Virus record (IMG/VR): IMGVR_UViG_3300042010_000260
Span: 1 to 51,112 of that record
Reading direction: 5' to 3' (one strand)
Source of the DNA: a virus
Length of the DNA stretch: 51,112 bases
The position numbers and the translations under genes were made by a program. A model generated the notes under the pieces. That model was not told the origin of the DNA, made no database searches, and saw only the letters and a program-made list of their open reading frames with translations. This document shows positions 40,579 to 49,726 of this stretch, piece by piece; position 1 is the first letter of the stretch; each line of letters opens with the position of its first letter.

Positions 40579-41473
40579 CCTGTCCCGACTGCCCGCGCCG
40601 CAGATCGTGGACGTGCCGGATTTTGAGACACTGCTGGCTGAGCGCAAGGCCGCTTTTGTGAGCCTTTACCCGACAAATGAGCAGGATGCGGTGCGGCGCA
40701 CGCTGGAACTGGAATCTGAACCCATTACCAAACTGCTGCAGGAAAATACCTACCGCGAAATCCTGCTGCGCCAGCGCATTAACGAGGCTGCACAGGCTGT
40801 CATGGTGGCGTATTCCATGGGTAGCGATCTTGAACAACTGGCGGCTAACAACAACGTGAAGCGCCTGACGGTTACACCTGCAGATAACGACGCCGTGCCG
40901 CCGGTTGCCGCCGTGATGGAAAGCGATGAAGCCCTGCGCCAGCGCATCCCGGAAGCCTTTGAAGGATTGTCTGTGGCGGGGCCAACGGGAGCATATGAGT
41001 TTCACGCCAAAAGCGCGGACGGACGCGTGGCGGATGCCAGTGCAACCAGTCCGGCACCGGCTGAGGTGGTGCTTACCGTGCTGAGCCGTGAGGGTGACGG
41101 TACGGCGGCGGCTGATCTGCTGGCAGTGGTTGAGCAGACGCTTAACAGCGAAAGCGTGCGCCCGGTGGCAGACCGCCTGACGGTGCGCAGCGCCGAAATT
41201 ATCCCGTACCGCGTGGATGCGACGATTTACCTTTATCCGGGGCCGGAAGCGGAGCCGGTGATGGCGGCGGCAAAAGCCAGTCTGCAGAAGTACATTGCCA
41301 GCCAGACGCGGCTGGGGCGTGATATTCGCCGCAGCGCTATTTATGCCGCGCTGCACGTTGAGGGCGTCCAGCGCGTGGAACTGGCATCCCCGCTGGATGA
41401 TGTGGTGCTGGACAAGACGCAGGCGGCGTCCTGCACGGAATGGCGCGTAACCAACGGGGGCACGGATGAATAG
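40565..41473 (+). CDS. J: Baseplate wedge gpJ (gp6-like)
   Basis: 302 aa, identical in length to P2 gpJ. MPVIDLSRLPAPQIVDVPDFETLLAERKAAF start, NVKRLTVTPADN, FEGLSVAGPTGAYEFHAKSADGRVADASATSPAPAEVVLTVLSREGDG. It starts 14 bases before the W stop with AGGAG upstream. Edge of the baseplate. Confidence 0.96.
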   Translation: MPVIDLSRLPAPQIVDVPDFETLLAERKAAFVSLYPTNEQDAVRRTLELESEPITKLLQENTYREILLRQRINEAAQAVMVAYSMGSDLEQLAANNNVKRLTVTPADNDAVPPVAAVMESDEALRQRIPEAFEGLSVAGPTGAYEFHAKSADGRVADASATSPAPAEVVLTVLSREGDGTAAADLLAVVEQTLNSESVRPVADRLTVRSAEIIPYRVDATIYLYPGPEAEPVMAAAKASLQKYIASQTRLGRDIRRSAIYAALHVEGVQRVELASPLDDVVLDKTQAASCTEWRVTNGGTDE

Positions 41474-42071
41474 CCTGCTGCCGCCCGGTTCATCACCGCT
41501 TGAGCGCCGCCTGGCGCTGACGTGCAGCGGGATTTCGGATCTGCAGGTATCACTGCGTGACTTATGGAACCCGGCAACGTGTCCGATCAGATTCCTGCCG
41601 TATCTGGCGTGGGCATTTTCCGTGGACCGCTGGGACGAAAGCTGGTCCGAAAGCGTTAAGCGCCGGGTGGTACAGGACGCCTTCTATATCCATCAGCGCA
41701 AAGGAACAACCAGCGCCGTGCGGCGCGTGGTGGAGCCGTTCGGCTTCCTGATCCGCATCATTGAGTGGTGGCAGACCAATGATGCGCCGGGGACGTTTCG
41801 CCTGGACATTGGCGTGCAGGACCAGGGCATTACAGAGGAAACCTATCTGGAGCTGGAGCGCCTGATCAGTGACGCCAAACCGTGCAGCCGCCACCTGATC
41901 GGCATGTCCATCAACCTGCAGGCCAGCGGAGATTATTGGGTAGGTGCTGCCACTTATACCGGCGAAGAAATCACGATTTATCCGTACATCAACGACACCA
42001 TTATTTCCGGCGGCTCTGCCTATGAGGGCGGGGCGGTCCATGTTATTGACACAATGAGAGTGAATCCATGA
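41466..42071 (+). CDS. I: Tail protein gpI
   Basis: 201 aa, P2 gpI family (176 aa in P2): LALTCSGISDLQVSLRDLWNPATCPIRFLPYLAWAFSVDRWDESW and KGTTSAVRRVVEPFGF. It connects the fibre to the baseplate. The last 35 residues (Gly/Ile/Thr-rich) extend beyond the P2 protein. Overlaps J and H. Confidence 0.94.
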   Translation: MNSLLPPGSSPLERRLALTCSGISDLQVSLRDLWNPATCPIRFLPYLAWAFSVDRWDESWSESVKRRVVQDAFYIHQRKGTTSAVRRVVEPFGFLIRIIEWWQTNDAPGTFRLDIGVQDQGITEETYLELERLISDAKPCSRHLIGMSINLQASGDYWVGAATYTGEEITIYPYINDTIISGGSAYEGGAVHVIDTMRVNP

Positions 42072-43534
42072 GCGCAAAATTTTATACCCTGCTGACGGAG
42101 ATCGGCGCGGCGAAACTGGCAAGCGCCGCCGCGCTCGGTGTCCCGCTGAAAATTACCCAGATGGCGGTGGGCGACGGTGGCGGTGTGCTGCCCACACCCA
42201 GCGCGCAACAGACCGCGCTGGTCTCAGAAAAGCGCCGCGCGTCACTTAATATGCTGTATATCGATCCGCAGAACAGCAGCCAGATTATTGCTGAGCAGGT
42301 GATCCCCGAAACGGAGGGGGGTTGGTGGATACGTGAGGTGGGGCTTTTCGATGATACCGGCGCGCTGATCGCCGTCGGTAACTGCCCGGAGAGTTACAAG
42401 CCGCAGCTGGCAGAGGGGAGCGGGCGCACGCAGACGGTGCGCATGGTGCTGATTACCAGCAGTACCGAAAACATCACCCTGAAAATTGACCCTGCCGTGG
42501 TGCTGGCTACCCGTAAGTACGTGGATGACAAGGTGCTGGAGCTAAAGGTGTATGTGGATGACCTGATGGCAAAACATCTGGCTGCCGCTGATCCTCATAC
42601 GCAGTATGCGACAAAGGCCAGTCCGACATTCACCGGAATGCCAAAGGCACCGACGGCGGCGGCAGGTAGTAATTCCACGCAGCTTGCCACCACGGCTTTT
42701 GTACAGTTAGCGATTGCGGCACTGGTGGATTCATCGCCTGGCGCGCTCGATACGCTGAATGAGCTGGCTAAAGCCTTAGGCAATGATCCGAACTTTGCCA
42801 CCACCATGACCAATGCGCTTGCAGGGAAAATGGATAAATCAGCTAATGGTGCTGATATTGCTGATATTGCAGCGTTTCTGAGTAATCTTGGTATGTCAGA
42901 TTACATCCAGGGGGCAATAGGTAACACGACGCAATGGGATCTCTGGAAATATCTGGGGCTGGTCGATGCACTGAACTCCAAGCAACCAGTTGATGCGGTG
43001 TTGTCCTCACTCGCCGCGCTGGCGACTGCCGAAAACAAGCTTCCGTATTTTTCGGATGTAGACGAGATGGATCTTACTGACCTGACGGCGTTTGCCAGAG
43101 GGCTACTGGGAAAGGCATCTGCTGCGGCAGCTAAGGCACACTTAGGTGTTGGTAGTGCAGGTGCGCGAAATGTCGGGATTGGTTTTAGCGCCGGTGGAAG
43201 TGAAATACCAGACATGACTTTCTTTGGCGGATTAAAGGGGGCTGCCGGGTATCAATATTGTCCAACAGGTGTGCTCATACAATGGGGCACGGTAGGATTG
43301 AATTCTGCTCCCTCCGGTACCGTCATAGGGAAATTTCCTGTCGCGTTCCCAAGCGCAGGCCAGCAGATAATTGTTACTCACGATAACCCACTGGCCAGTA
43401 CACTGGCATTCGGTGCCGCGTCAATCATTGATTCTTCAAGTTTTCGCGTTAATGCAATTGCTATTGACGCAAATACTTTCACTATGGTGCCGGGACATGC
43501 TTTGACCCTGCGCTGGATAGCTATCGGGAGCTAA
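42068..43534 (+). CDS. H: Tail fibre gpH
   Basis: 488 aa. N-terminal 150 residues are the conserved P2 gpH attachment domain (SAKFYTLLTEIGAAKLASAAALGVPLKITQMAVGDGGG). The shaft includes a TKASPTFTGMPKAPTAAAGSNSTQLATTAFVQ repeat unit and LDTLNELAKALGNDPNF; the tip is a collar-like domain ending GHALTLRWIAIGS. It binds the host receptor. Shorter than P2 H (669 aa), by shaft repeats. Confidence 0.94.
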   Translation: MSAKFYTLLTEIGAAKLASAAALGVPLKITQMAVGDGGGVLPTPSAQQTALVSEKRRASLNMLYIDPQNSSQIIAEQVIPETEGGWWIREVGLFDDTGALIAVGNCPESYKPQLAEGSGRTQTVRMVLITSSTENITLKIDPAVVLATRKYVDDKVLELKVYVDDLMAKHLAAADPHTQYATKASPTFTGMPKAPTAAAGSNSTQLATTAFVQLAIAALVDSSPGALDTLNELAKALGNDPNFATTMTNALAGKMDKSANGADIADIAAFLSNLGMSDYIQGAIGNTTQWDLWKYLGLVDALNSKQPVDAVLSSLAALATAENKLPYFSDVDEMDLTDLTAFARGLLGKASAAAAKAHLGVGSAGARNVGIGFSAGGSEIPDMTFFGGLKGAAGYQYCPTGVLIQWGTVGLNSAPSGTVIGKFPVAFPSAGQQIIVTHDNPLASTLAFGAASIIDSSSFRVNAIAIDANTFTMVPGHALTLRWIAIGS

Positions 43535-43536
43535 TT

Positions 43537-43986
43537 ATGGCTATTAAATTTAGCTTAAAAACTCAGGCGTTTTATGATGAAAAAACGAGTGTAATTCCTG
43601 GCGACGCAGAAGAAATTACACATGACCAGCACATGGCATTAATCTATGGAATGAATGACGGTGAGCGGCGCGTATACAGAAATTCTGTTGGAGAGTTAAT
43701 TTTATCTGATCGTAAACCGTCTCAGTGGCACACATGGAATGGTGACAAAAACACGTGGGATATTTCGGATGACTCACGTGTGCAGGTTACCGAGAGCGAA
43801 AAATCACGTCGTATTCAGGAGGCAAACGACTTTATCAACAGCCAGCAATGGCCCGGCAGGGCTGTTATGGACAGGCTGAGCGACGCTGAGAAACAGCGCT
43901 ATAACACCTGGCTTGACTATCTTGATGCGCTGGCAGAAATTGACACCTCCGCGGCTCAAATTGAATATCCCTCTGTGCCCGCATGA
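43537..43986 (+). CDS. G: Tail fibre assembly chaperone gpG
   Basis: 149 aa Caudo_TAP protein. The C-terminal region EANDFINSQQWPGRAVMDRLSDAEKQRYNTWLDYLDALAEID is conserved. The H tip and G vary together among phages. More AT-rich than the upstream genes, like the fibre tip. Confidence 0.92.
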   Translation: MAIKFSLKTQAFYDEKTSVIPGDAEEITHDQHMALIYGMNDGERRVYRNSVGELILSDRKPSQWHTWNGDKNTWDISDDSRVQVTESEKSRRIQEANDFINSQQWPGRAVMDRLSDAEKQRYNTWLDYLDALAEIDTSAAQIEYPSVPA

Positions 43987-44055
43987 AAAGCATGTCAGAT
44001 TGTGGCCTGCCTGAACTTTTAGTGCTGGCCCGGACTACCCGAAGATCAATTCCGT

Positions 44056-44079
44056 CCCCGCGCCTGCGGGGATTTTTTT
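44056..44079 (+). terminator. Terminator after G
   Basis: CCCCGC-GCCT-GCGGGG with A and seven T. It ends the V-G operon just before the FI promoter. The 194-bp gap from 43987 holds no gene; P2 has its fun(Z) cargo gene in this interval. Confidence 0.88.
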
Positions 44080-44089
44080 ACCCCTTCCA

Positions 44090-44109
44090 TTGTGCCATTA
44101 CCCGCACAA
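44090..44109. promoter_or_regulatory. Ogr box upstream of FI
   Basis: TTGT-GCCATTACCCGC-ACAA. Centred 81 bases before the FI ATG, predicting a start near 44155 and a leader of about 26 bases. Confidence 0.86.
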
Positions 44110-44180
44110 AGCCAGCCACGTGCACCGCGTGCATATCAACCTGAACATAAGCAGACCCCCTGTAACCGGAGAGATGCCTT

Positions 44181-45353
44181 ATGGCTCAGGATTACCACCA
44201 CGGGGTGCGCGTTGTTGAAGTCAACGAAGGCACCCGATCCATTACCACGGTAAGCACCGCTATCGTGGGCATGGTCTGCACCGGCGATGATGCCGATGCG
44301 GAAATGTTCCCCCTCAATAAGCCTGTCCTGCTGACCGATGTGCTGACCGCCAGCGGCAAAGCGGGTGAGTCCGGTACGCTGGCCCGCTCGCTGGATGCGA
44401 TTGCTGACCAGGCAAAACCCGTGACCGTCGTTGTGCGTGTGGCCCAGGGCGAAAGCGAAGCGGAAACCACCGCCAACATCATCGGCGGCGTGACCGCTGA
44501 CGGTAAAAAAACGGGCATGAAAGCGCTGCTTTCGGCGCAGTCGCAGCTGGGCGTTAAGCCGCGCATTCTCGGCGTGCCGGGGCATGATACGCAGGCGGTT
44601 GCCACGGAACTGCTGAGCGTGGCGCAGAGTCTGCGCGGGTTTGCTTACCTGTCCGCTTACGGCTGCAAAACGGTGGAAGAAGCCATTACCTACCGTGACA
44701 ATTTCAGCCAGCGCGAGGGGATGCTGATCTGGCCTGACTTCATCAACTTTGACACCGTGCTGAATGCCGATGCGACGGCTTACGCCTCTGCCCGTGCGCT
44801 CGGTCTGCGCGCCAAAATTGACGAGCAGACCGGCTGGCACAAATCCCTGTCCAACGTGGGCGTGAACGGTGTCACCGGTTTGTCCGCTGACGTGTTCTGG
44901 GATCTGCAGGACCCGGCAACTGATGCGGGGCTGCTGAACCAGAACGATGTGACCACGCTGATCCGCAAGGATGGCTTCCGCTTCTGGGGTTCCCGCTGTC
45001 TCAGTGACGATCCGCTGTTTGCCTTTGAGAACTACACCCGCACGGCGCAGGTACTGGCTGACACCATCGCCGAAGCGCATATGTGGGCGGTGGATGGCAC
45101 GCTTAACCCGTCGCTGGCCCGCGACATTATCGAAGGTATTCGCGCCAAACTGCGCAGCCTGAAAACGCAGGGCTACATCATCGGCGCGGACTGCTGGCTG
45201 GATGAGTCGGTGAACGATAAAGATTCCCTGAAAGCCGGGAAGCTCACTATCGACTACGACTACACGCCGGTGCCGCCGCTTGAAAACCTGATGCTGCGCC
45301 AGCGCATCACCGATCAGTACCTGCTGGACTTCTCCAGCCAGGTCAGCGCGTAA
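44181..45353 (+). CDS. FI: Tail sheath gpFI
   Basis: 390 aa contractile sheath (P2 FI 396 aa): [31 protein letters not shown] start, APGHDT-like segment [42 protein letters not shown], and the C-terminal LGFNITFY-type handshake replaced by [26 protein letters not shown]. First gene of the FI-FII-E-T-U-D operon. Confidence 0.96.
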   Translation: MAQDYHHGVRVVEVNEGTRSITTVSTAIVGMVCTGDDADAEMFPLNKPVLLTDVLTASGKAGESGTLARSLDAIADQAKPVTVVVRVAQGESEAETTANIIGGVTADGKKTGMKALLSAQSQLGVKPRILGVPGHDTQAVATELLSVAQSLRGFAYLSAYGCKTVEEAITYRDNFSQREGMLIWPDFINFDTVLNADATAYASARALGLRAKIDEQTGWHKSLSNVGVNGVTGLSADVFWDLQDPATDAGLLNQNDVTTLIRKDGFRFWGSRCLSDDPLFAFENYTRTAQVLADTIAEAHMWAVDGTLNPSLARDIIEGIRAKLRSLKTQGYIIGADCWLDESVNDKDSLKAGKLTIDYDYTPVPPLENLMLRQRITDQYLLDFSSQVSA

Positions 45354-45362
45354 GGGGACACC

Positions 45363-45878
45363 ATGGCTTTACCACGCAAGTTAAAACACCTGAACCTGTT
45401 CAACGACGGGAACAACTGGCAGGGCATCGTTGAGTCTCTGACCCTGCCGAAATTTACCCGCAAGTTTGAGAAGTATCGCGGCGGCGGTATGCCGGGCGCG
45501 GTGGACGTGGATATGGGGCTGGATGACGGCGCACTGGACACGGAATTCTCGATCGGCGGCACCGAACTGCTGCTCTTTAAGCAGATGGGTAAAACCACGG
45601 TTGACGGTATCCAGCTGCGTTTCACCGGCTCCATTCAGCGCGATGACACCGGTGAAGTGCAGGCCGTGGAGCTTGTCGTGCGCGGGCGTCATAAAGAGCT
45701 GGATTCCGGCGAATGGAAGACCGGTGAAAGCAACACCACCAAAGTCAGCAGCACCAACAGCTACGCGAAGCTGACCATCAACGGTGAGGTGCTCTATGAG
45801 GTTGATCTGGTCAACATGATCGAAATTGTGGGTGGTGTGGACCTGCTGGAAGCGCACCGCAAAGCCCTCGGCCTCTGA
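45363..45878 (+). CDS. FII: Tail tube gpFII
   Basis: 171 aa tail tube (P2 172 aa): MALPRKLKHLNLFNDGNNWQGIVESLTLPKFTRKFEKYRGGGMPG and the C-terminal VDLLEAHRKALGL. Beta-rich, forms the inner tube under the sheath. Nine bases after FI. Confidence 0.96.
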   Translation: MALPRKLKHLNLFNDGNNWQGIVESLTLPKFTRKFEKYRGGGMPGAVDVDMGLDDGALDTEFSIGGTELLLFKQMGKTTVDGIQLRFTGSIQRDDTGEVQAVELVVRGRHKELDSGEWKTGESNTTKVSSTNSYAKLTINGEVLYEVDLVNMIEIVGGVDLLEAHRKALGL

Positions 45879-45932
45879 TAACCCTTAACGGCGCGGGCAG
45901 CCGCGCCAGTAACCTCTTAACAGGAAATGAAT

Positions 45933-46235
45933 ATGAGCGACAAGATGACTGAAAAGACCGTGCAACTGGATACGCCCATCAAACGCGGTAATACCGAAAT
46001 CACTGAAATTATCCTGCGCAAACCGCAGTCCGGCGCGCTGCGCGGTACACGCTTGCAGGCCATCATGGATATGGACGTGGGCGCAATGATGACGGTGATC
46101 CCGCGAATCTCGACGCCGACGCTGACCGCGCAGGAAATGGCAGAGCTGGACCCCGCCGATCTCACTGCACTGTCGGTAGAGGTGGTGACTTTTTTGTTGA
46201 AGAAGTCGGTGCTTGCCGGTTTGCCGACAGCCTGA
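45933..46235 (+). CDS. E: Tail chaperone gpE
   Basis: 100 aa from the second ATG (45933), seven bases from AGGA; the ATG at 45927 is too close to it. KTVQLDTPIKRGNTEITEIILRKPQSGALRGTRLQAIMDMD is almost P2 gpE. Binds the tape measure during tube growth. Its 3' end carries the frameshift site for E+E'. Confidence 0.95.
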   Translation: MSDKMTEKTVQLDTPIKRGNTEITEIILRKPQSGALRGTRLQAIMDMDVGAMMTVIPRISTPTLTAQEMAELDPADLTALSVEVVTFLLKKSVLAGLPTA

Positions 46236-46369
46236 CGGTTGATGATCTGGTGGCAGATATTGCCACCATTTTTCACTGGCCGCCCTCCGTCACTGACGTT
46301 ATGCCGCTGACCGAAGTGCTGGAGTGGCGGCATAAAGCGATTCAGCGAAGCGGGGCCAGCGATGAGTGA
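45933..46369 (+). CDS. E+E': Tail chaperone E+E' made by -1 frameshift
   Basis: The slippery heptamer T TTT TTG at 46190-46196 is in the correct phase (ACT TTT TTG). A -1 slip extends E by VEEVGACRFADSLTVDDLV and on through FHWPPSV and LEWRHKA to a TGA at 46367, giving about 145 aa (P2 E+E' 142 aa). The stop overlaps the T start. The ratio of E to E+E' is set by the slip frequency. Confidence 0.93.
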
Positions 46370-49244
46370 CAATAACCTGCGCCTGCAGGTAATTCTTAAT
46401 GCGGTTGACAAGCTCACCCGCCCATTCCGTTCTGCACAGGCCAGCTCAAAGGAGCTGGCAACTGCCATTCAACAGAGCCGCACCAGGCTGAAAGAGTTAG
46501 ACGCTCAGGCGGGCAAAATTGAGGGCTTTCGTAAATCCAGTGCGCAGCTGGCAGTCACCAGTAATAACCTCAAGGCCGCGCGCGAAGAAGCGGCCCGGCT
46601 CGCCACGCAGTTTACCAGTACAAACCGCCCGACAGCGGCGCAGGCCCGCCTGCTTGAGCAGGCAAAAAACCGCGTTTCGGAACTGCAGACCAAATACAAC
46701 GGTCTGCGCCAGTCGGTCCAGAAGCAGCGCCTTGCGCTGAACGAGGCCGGGCTTGATACCCGCAAGCTCAGCAGCGCCCAGCGCGAGCTGCGCCAGAACG
46801 CCGACGAAACCCGGCAGGCGCTGGACCGTCAGCAGAAATCCCTTAAACGGCTCGGTGAGCAGCAGGCCAGGGTTAACGCCGTCAGGGAACGGTATTCCCG
46901 CAGTCTGGAGGTACGGGATCGCATTGCCGGAGCCGGGGCCACAACCTCGGCGGCAGGGCTGGCAATGGGCGCACCGGTTGTGGCGGCAGTGAGAAGCTAT
47001 GCCAGCATGGAAGACGCCATGAAAGGCGTGGCAAAGCAGGTTAATGGCCTGCGGGATGATAACGGCAACCGCACTAAGCAGTTTTATGACATGCAGGCCG
47101 CCATCAAGGCTGCCAGCGAGCAGCTCCCTATGGAGAATGGCGCTATCGACTATGCCGCACTGGTAGAAGGTGGCGCGCGGATGGGCGTGACCAGTCAGGA
47201 CGATCCCTACGAAGACCAGAAGCGCGATCTGCTGGCCTTCGCCAGTACCGCAGCCAAAGCGGCAACCGCGTTTGAACTGCCCGCCGATGAACTGGCTGAA
47301 GGTCTGGGTAAAATCGCCAGCCTTTACAAGGTGCCGACCCGCAATATTGAGCAGTTGGGTGATGCGCTGAACTACCTGGACGATAACGCCATGTCTAAGG
47401 GCGCGGATATTATTGACGTGCTGCAGCGTATGGGTGGCGTGGCTGACCGCCTGGACTTTCGAAAGGCGGCGGCGCTTGGCTCCACATTCCTGTCATTAGG
47501 TGCCGCCCCGGAAGTGGCTGCAAGTGCAGCTAATGCCATGGTTAGGGAGTTGTCCATTGCCACCATGCAAAGTGACCGCTTTATGGATGGCATGGATATG
47601 CTCAAGCTCAAACCAGAAGAGCTTGAAAAGCAGATGGCGAAAGATGCCATGGGGACCATTCTACGGGTGATGGAAAAAGTTAAAAAGCTACCGCAGGACA
47701 AGCGTCTGTCAGCCATGACGATGCTTTTCGGGAAAGAGTTTGGCGACGATGCCGCGAAGCTGGCTAATAACCTGCCGGAACTGCGCCGCCAGCTGCAACT
47801 TACTGCCGGGAATGATGCAAACGGCTCAATGCAGAAAGAGTCCGATATTAATAAAGATTCCCTTTCTGCGCAGTGGATGCTGGTAAAAACGGGTGCACAG
47901 AACGCCTTCAGCAGCCTGGGCGAAACGCTGCGCCAGCCGCTGATGGACATCATGGATACCGTCAAAACCGTTACCGGGGCATTACGCGGTTGGATTGAAC
48001 AAAACCCGCAGCTGGCAGGCACGTTACTGAAAGTGGCAGCTGCAGCTGCAGCGATCACCGTTGCACTAGGCATGTTAGCCGTCGCGGTAGCTGCCGTCCT
48101 GGGACCGCTGGCGGTGATCCGCTTTGGTTTCTCCATGCTGGGTGTAAAAGCGTTCCCATCGCTGGCTGCTGCCGCCTCCCGAACCGGCAGCGTGCTGTCA
48201 TGGCTGGCTGGTGCACCGCTTACTTTACTGCGCGGTGGAATAACAGCTGTCGGTGGTGTACTGCGTTTTCTGGTATCCGGGCCGCTGGCATTACTTCGGG
48301 TTGCGCTGTATGCCATTTCCGGCCTGCTGGGGGCATTAATCAGTCCGATAGGGCTGGTTGTGGCTGCGTTCGCAGGGGTAGCAGTGGTTATCTGGAAATA
48401 CTGGCAGCCCATCAGTGCATTTTTGGGGGGCGTGGTTGAGGGATTCAAAGCCGCTGCAGCACCAATCAGTGCTGCATTTGAACCTCTGCGTCCCGTTTTT
48501 CAATGGATTGGCGATAAGGTGCAGGCATTGTGGGGATGGTTTTCTGATTTACTTGCGCCGGTTAAATCCACATCACAGGAACTTAACAGCGCAGCTGCAA
48601 TGGGGCGCAGGTTTGGAGAGGCGCTGGCAGAAGGTCTGAATCTGGTGATGCACCCGCTGGAGTCGCTTAAGTCAGGTGTGTCGTGGTTGCTGCAAAAACT
48701 CGGCATTGTCAGTAAAGAAGCTGCAAAAGCGAAATTACCGGAGCAGGTCACAAGGCAGCAACCTGCCACGGTCAACAGTGACGGCAGAGTGGTGCTGCCG
48801 CCAGGCGGATTCCCGCCAATGGGGTTTGCTGGCATGTACGACAGCGGCGGCACGATACCACGCGGGCAGTTTGGCATTGCAGGTGAGAACGGCCCGGAAA
48901 TTGTGAACGGTCCGGCATATGTGACCAGCAGGCGGCGCACTGCAGCGCTGGCTTCCGTGGTTGCCGGTGCTATGGGCGCGGCAGCTGCGCCTTCGGAGGC
49001 CGCGCCCCTGCATCCGTACAGTCTCCCGGCTGTGGCATATACACAAAGCCAGCCTGCAAAATCCGCCAGCGTGCCGCCAGTGATCCGTTACGAGATTAAC
49101 GCGCCCATTCATATTACCGCCCAGCCCGGACAGAGCGCGCAGGATATTGCCCGCGAGGTGGCGCGGCAGCTTGATGAGCGCGAGCGCAGGGCCAGGGCTA
49201 AAGCACGCAGTAACTACAGTGATCAGGGGGGATATGATTCATGA
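46362..49244 (+). CDS. T: Tape measure protein gpT
   Basis: 960 aa, longer than P2 T (815 aa), so the tail may be slightly longer. N-terminal coiled coil (about 20-170: LRLQVILNAVDKLTRPFRSAQASSK), conserved TP901-like region (about 210-470), hydrophobic central segments at about 555-580 and 640-690 that could insert into the cell membrane, and a Gly/Pro-rich end with GFAGMYDSGGTIPRGQFGIAGENGPEIV. Starts inside E'. Confidence 0.96.
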   Translation: MSDNNLRLQVILNAVDKLTRPFRSAQASSKELATAIQQSRTRLKELDAQAGKIEGFRKSSAQLAVTSNNLKAAREEAARLATQFTSTNRPTAAQARLLEQAKNRVSELQTKYNGLRQSVQKQRLALNEAGLDTRKLSSAQRELRQNADETRQALDRQQKSLKRLGEQQARVNAVRERYSRSLEVRDRIAGAGATTSAAGLAMGAPVVAAVRSYASMEDAMKGVAKQVNGLRDDNGNRTKQFYDMQAAIKAASEQLPMENGAIDYAALVEGGARMGVTSQDDPYEDQKRDLLAFASTAAKAATAFELPADELAEGLGKIASLYKVPTRNIEQLGDALNYLDDNAMSKGADIIDVLQRMGGVADRLDFRKAAALGSTFLSLGAAPEVAASAANAMVRELSIATMQSDRFMDGMDMLKLKPEELEKQMAKDAMGTILRVMEKVKKLPQDKRLSAMTMLFGKEFGDDAAKLANNLPELRRQLQLTAGNDANGSMQKESDINKDSLSAQWMLVKTGAQNAFSSLGETLRQPLMDIMDTVKTVTGALRGWIEQNPQLAGTLLKVAAAAAAITVALGMLAVAVAAVLGPLAVIRFGFSMLGVKAFPSLAAAASRTGSVLSWLAGAPLTLLRGGITAVGGVLRFLVSGPLALLRVALYAISGLLGALISPIGLVVAAFAGVAVVIWKYWQPISAFLGGVVEGFKAAAAPISAAFEPLRPVFQWIGDKVQALWGWFSDLLAPVKSTSQELNSAAAMGRRFGEALAEGLNLVMHPLESLKSGVSWLLQKLGIVSKEAAKAKLPEQVTRQQPATVNSDGRVVLPPGGFPPMGFAGMYDSGGTIPRGQFGIAGENGPEIVNGPAYVTSRRRTAALASVVAGAMGAAAAPSEAAPLHPYSLPAVAYTQSQPAKSASVPPVIRYEINAPIHITAQPGQSAQDIAREVARQLDERERRARAKARSNYSDQGGYDS

Positions 49245-49726
49245 TGATGGTGCTGGGATTATACGTTTTCATGCTGCGTACCGTGCCTTATCAGGAGCTG
49301 CAGTATCAGCGCAGCTGGCGGCACGCAACGAACAGCCGGGTGAACCGCCGCCCGTCAACACAGTTTCTTGGGCCTGACAATGACTCCCTGACGCTTTCCG
49401 GTGTGCTGCTGCCGGAGGTGACGGGCGGCAGGATGTCCCTGCTGGCGCTGGAGCAGATGGCGGAGCTGGGCAAGGCATGGCCTTTGATTGAGGGCAGCGG
49501 GACCATTTACGGCATGTTCGTGATCGAGAGTCTGAGCCAGATAAAAACGGAATTTTTTGAAAGCGGAATGCCGCGACGCATAGAGTTTACGCTCACCCTG
49601 AAACGGGTTGATGAGTCGCTATCTGATATGTTCGGCAACCTGAGCGATCAGCTGAGCAACCTGCAGGACTCCGCAACGACTGCGATGGGGAATATCAAAA
49701 ATACAGTGGGGGGATTATTGCAGTGA
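49241..49726 (+). CDS. U: Tail terminator-like protein gpU
   Basis: 161 aa, P2 gpU: MMMVLGLYVFMLRTVPYQELQYQRSWRH, RPSTQFLGPDNDSLTLSGVL and KAWPLIEGSGTIYGMFVIESL. ATG overlaps the T stop. Tail assembly component near the baseplate hub. Confidence 0.95.
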   Translation: MMMVLGLYVFMLRTVPYQELQYQRSWRHATNSRVNRRPSTQFLGPDNDSLTLSGVLLPEVTGGRMSLLALEQMAELGKAWPLIEGSGTIYGMFVIESLSQIKTEFFESGMPRRIEFTLTLKRVDESLSDMFGNLSDQLSNLQDSATTAMGNIKNTVGGLLQ

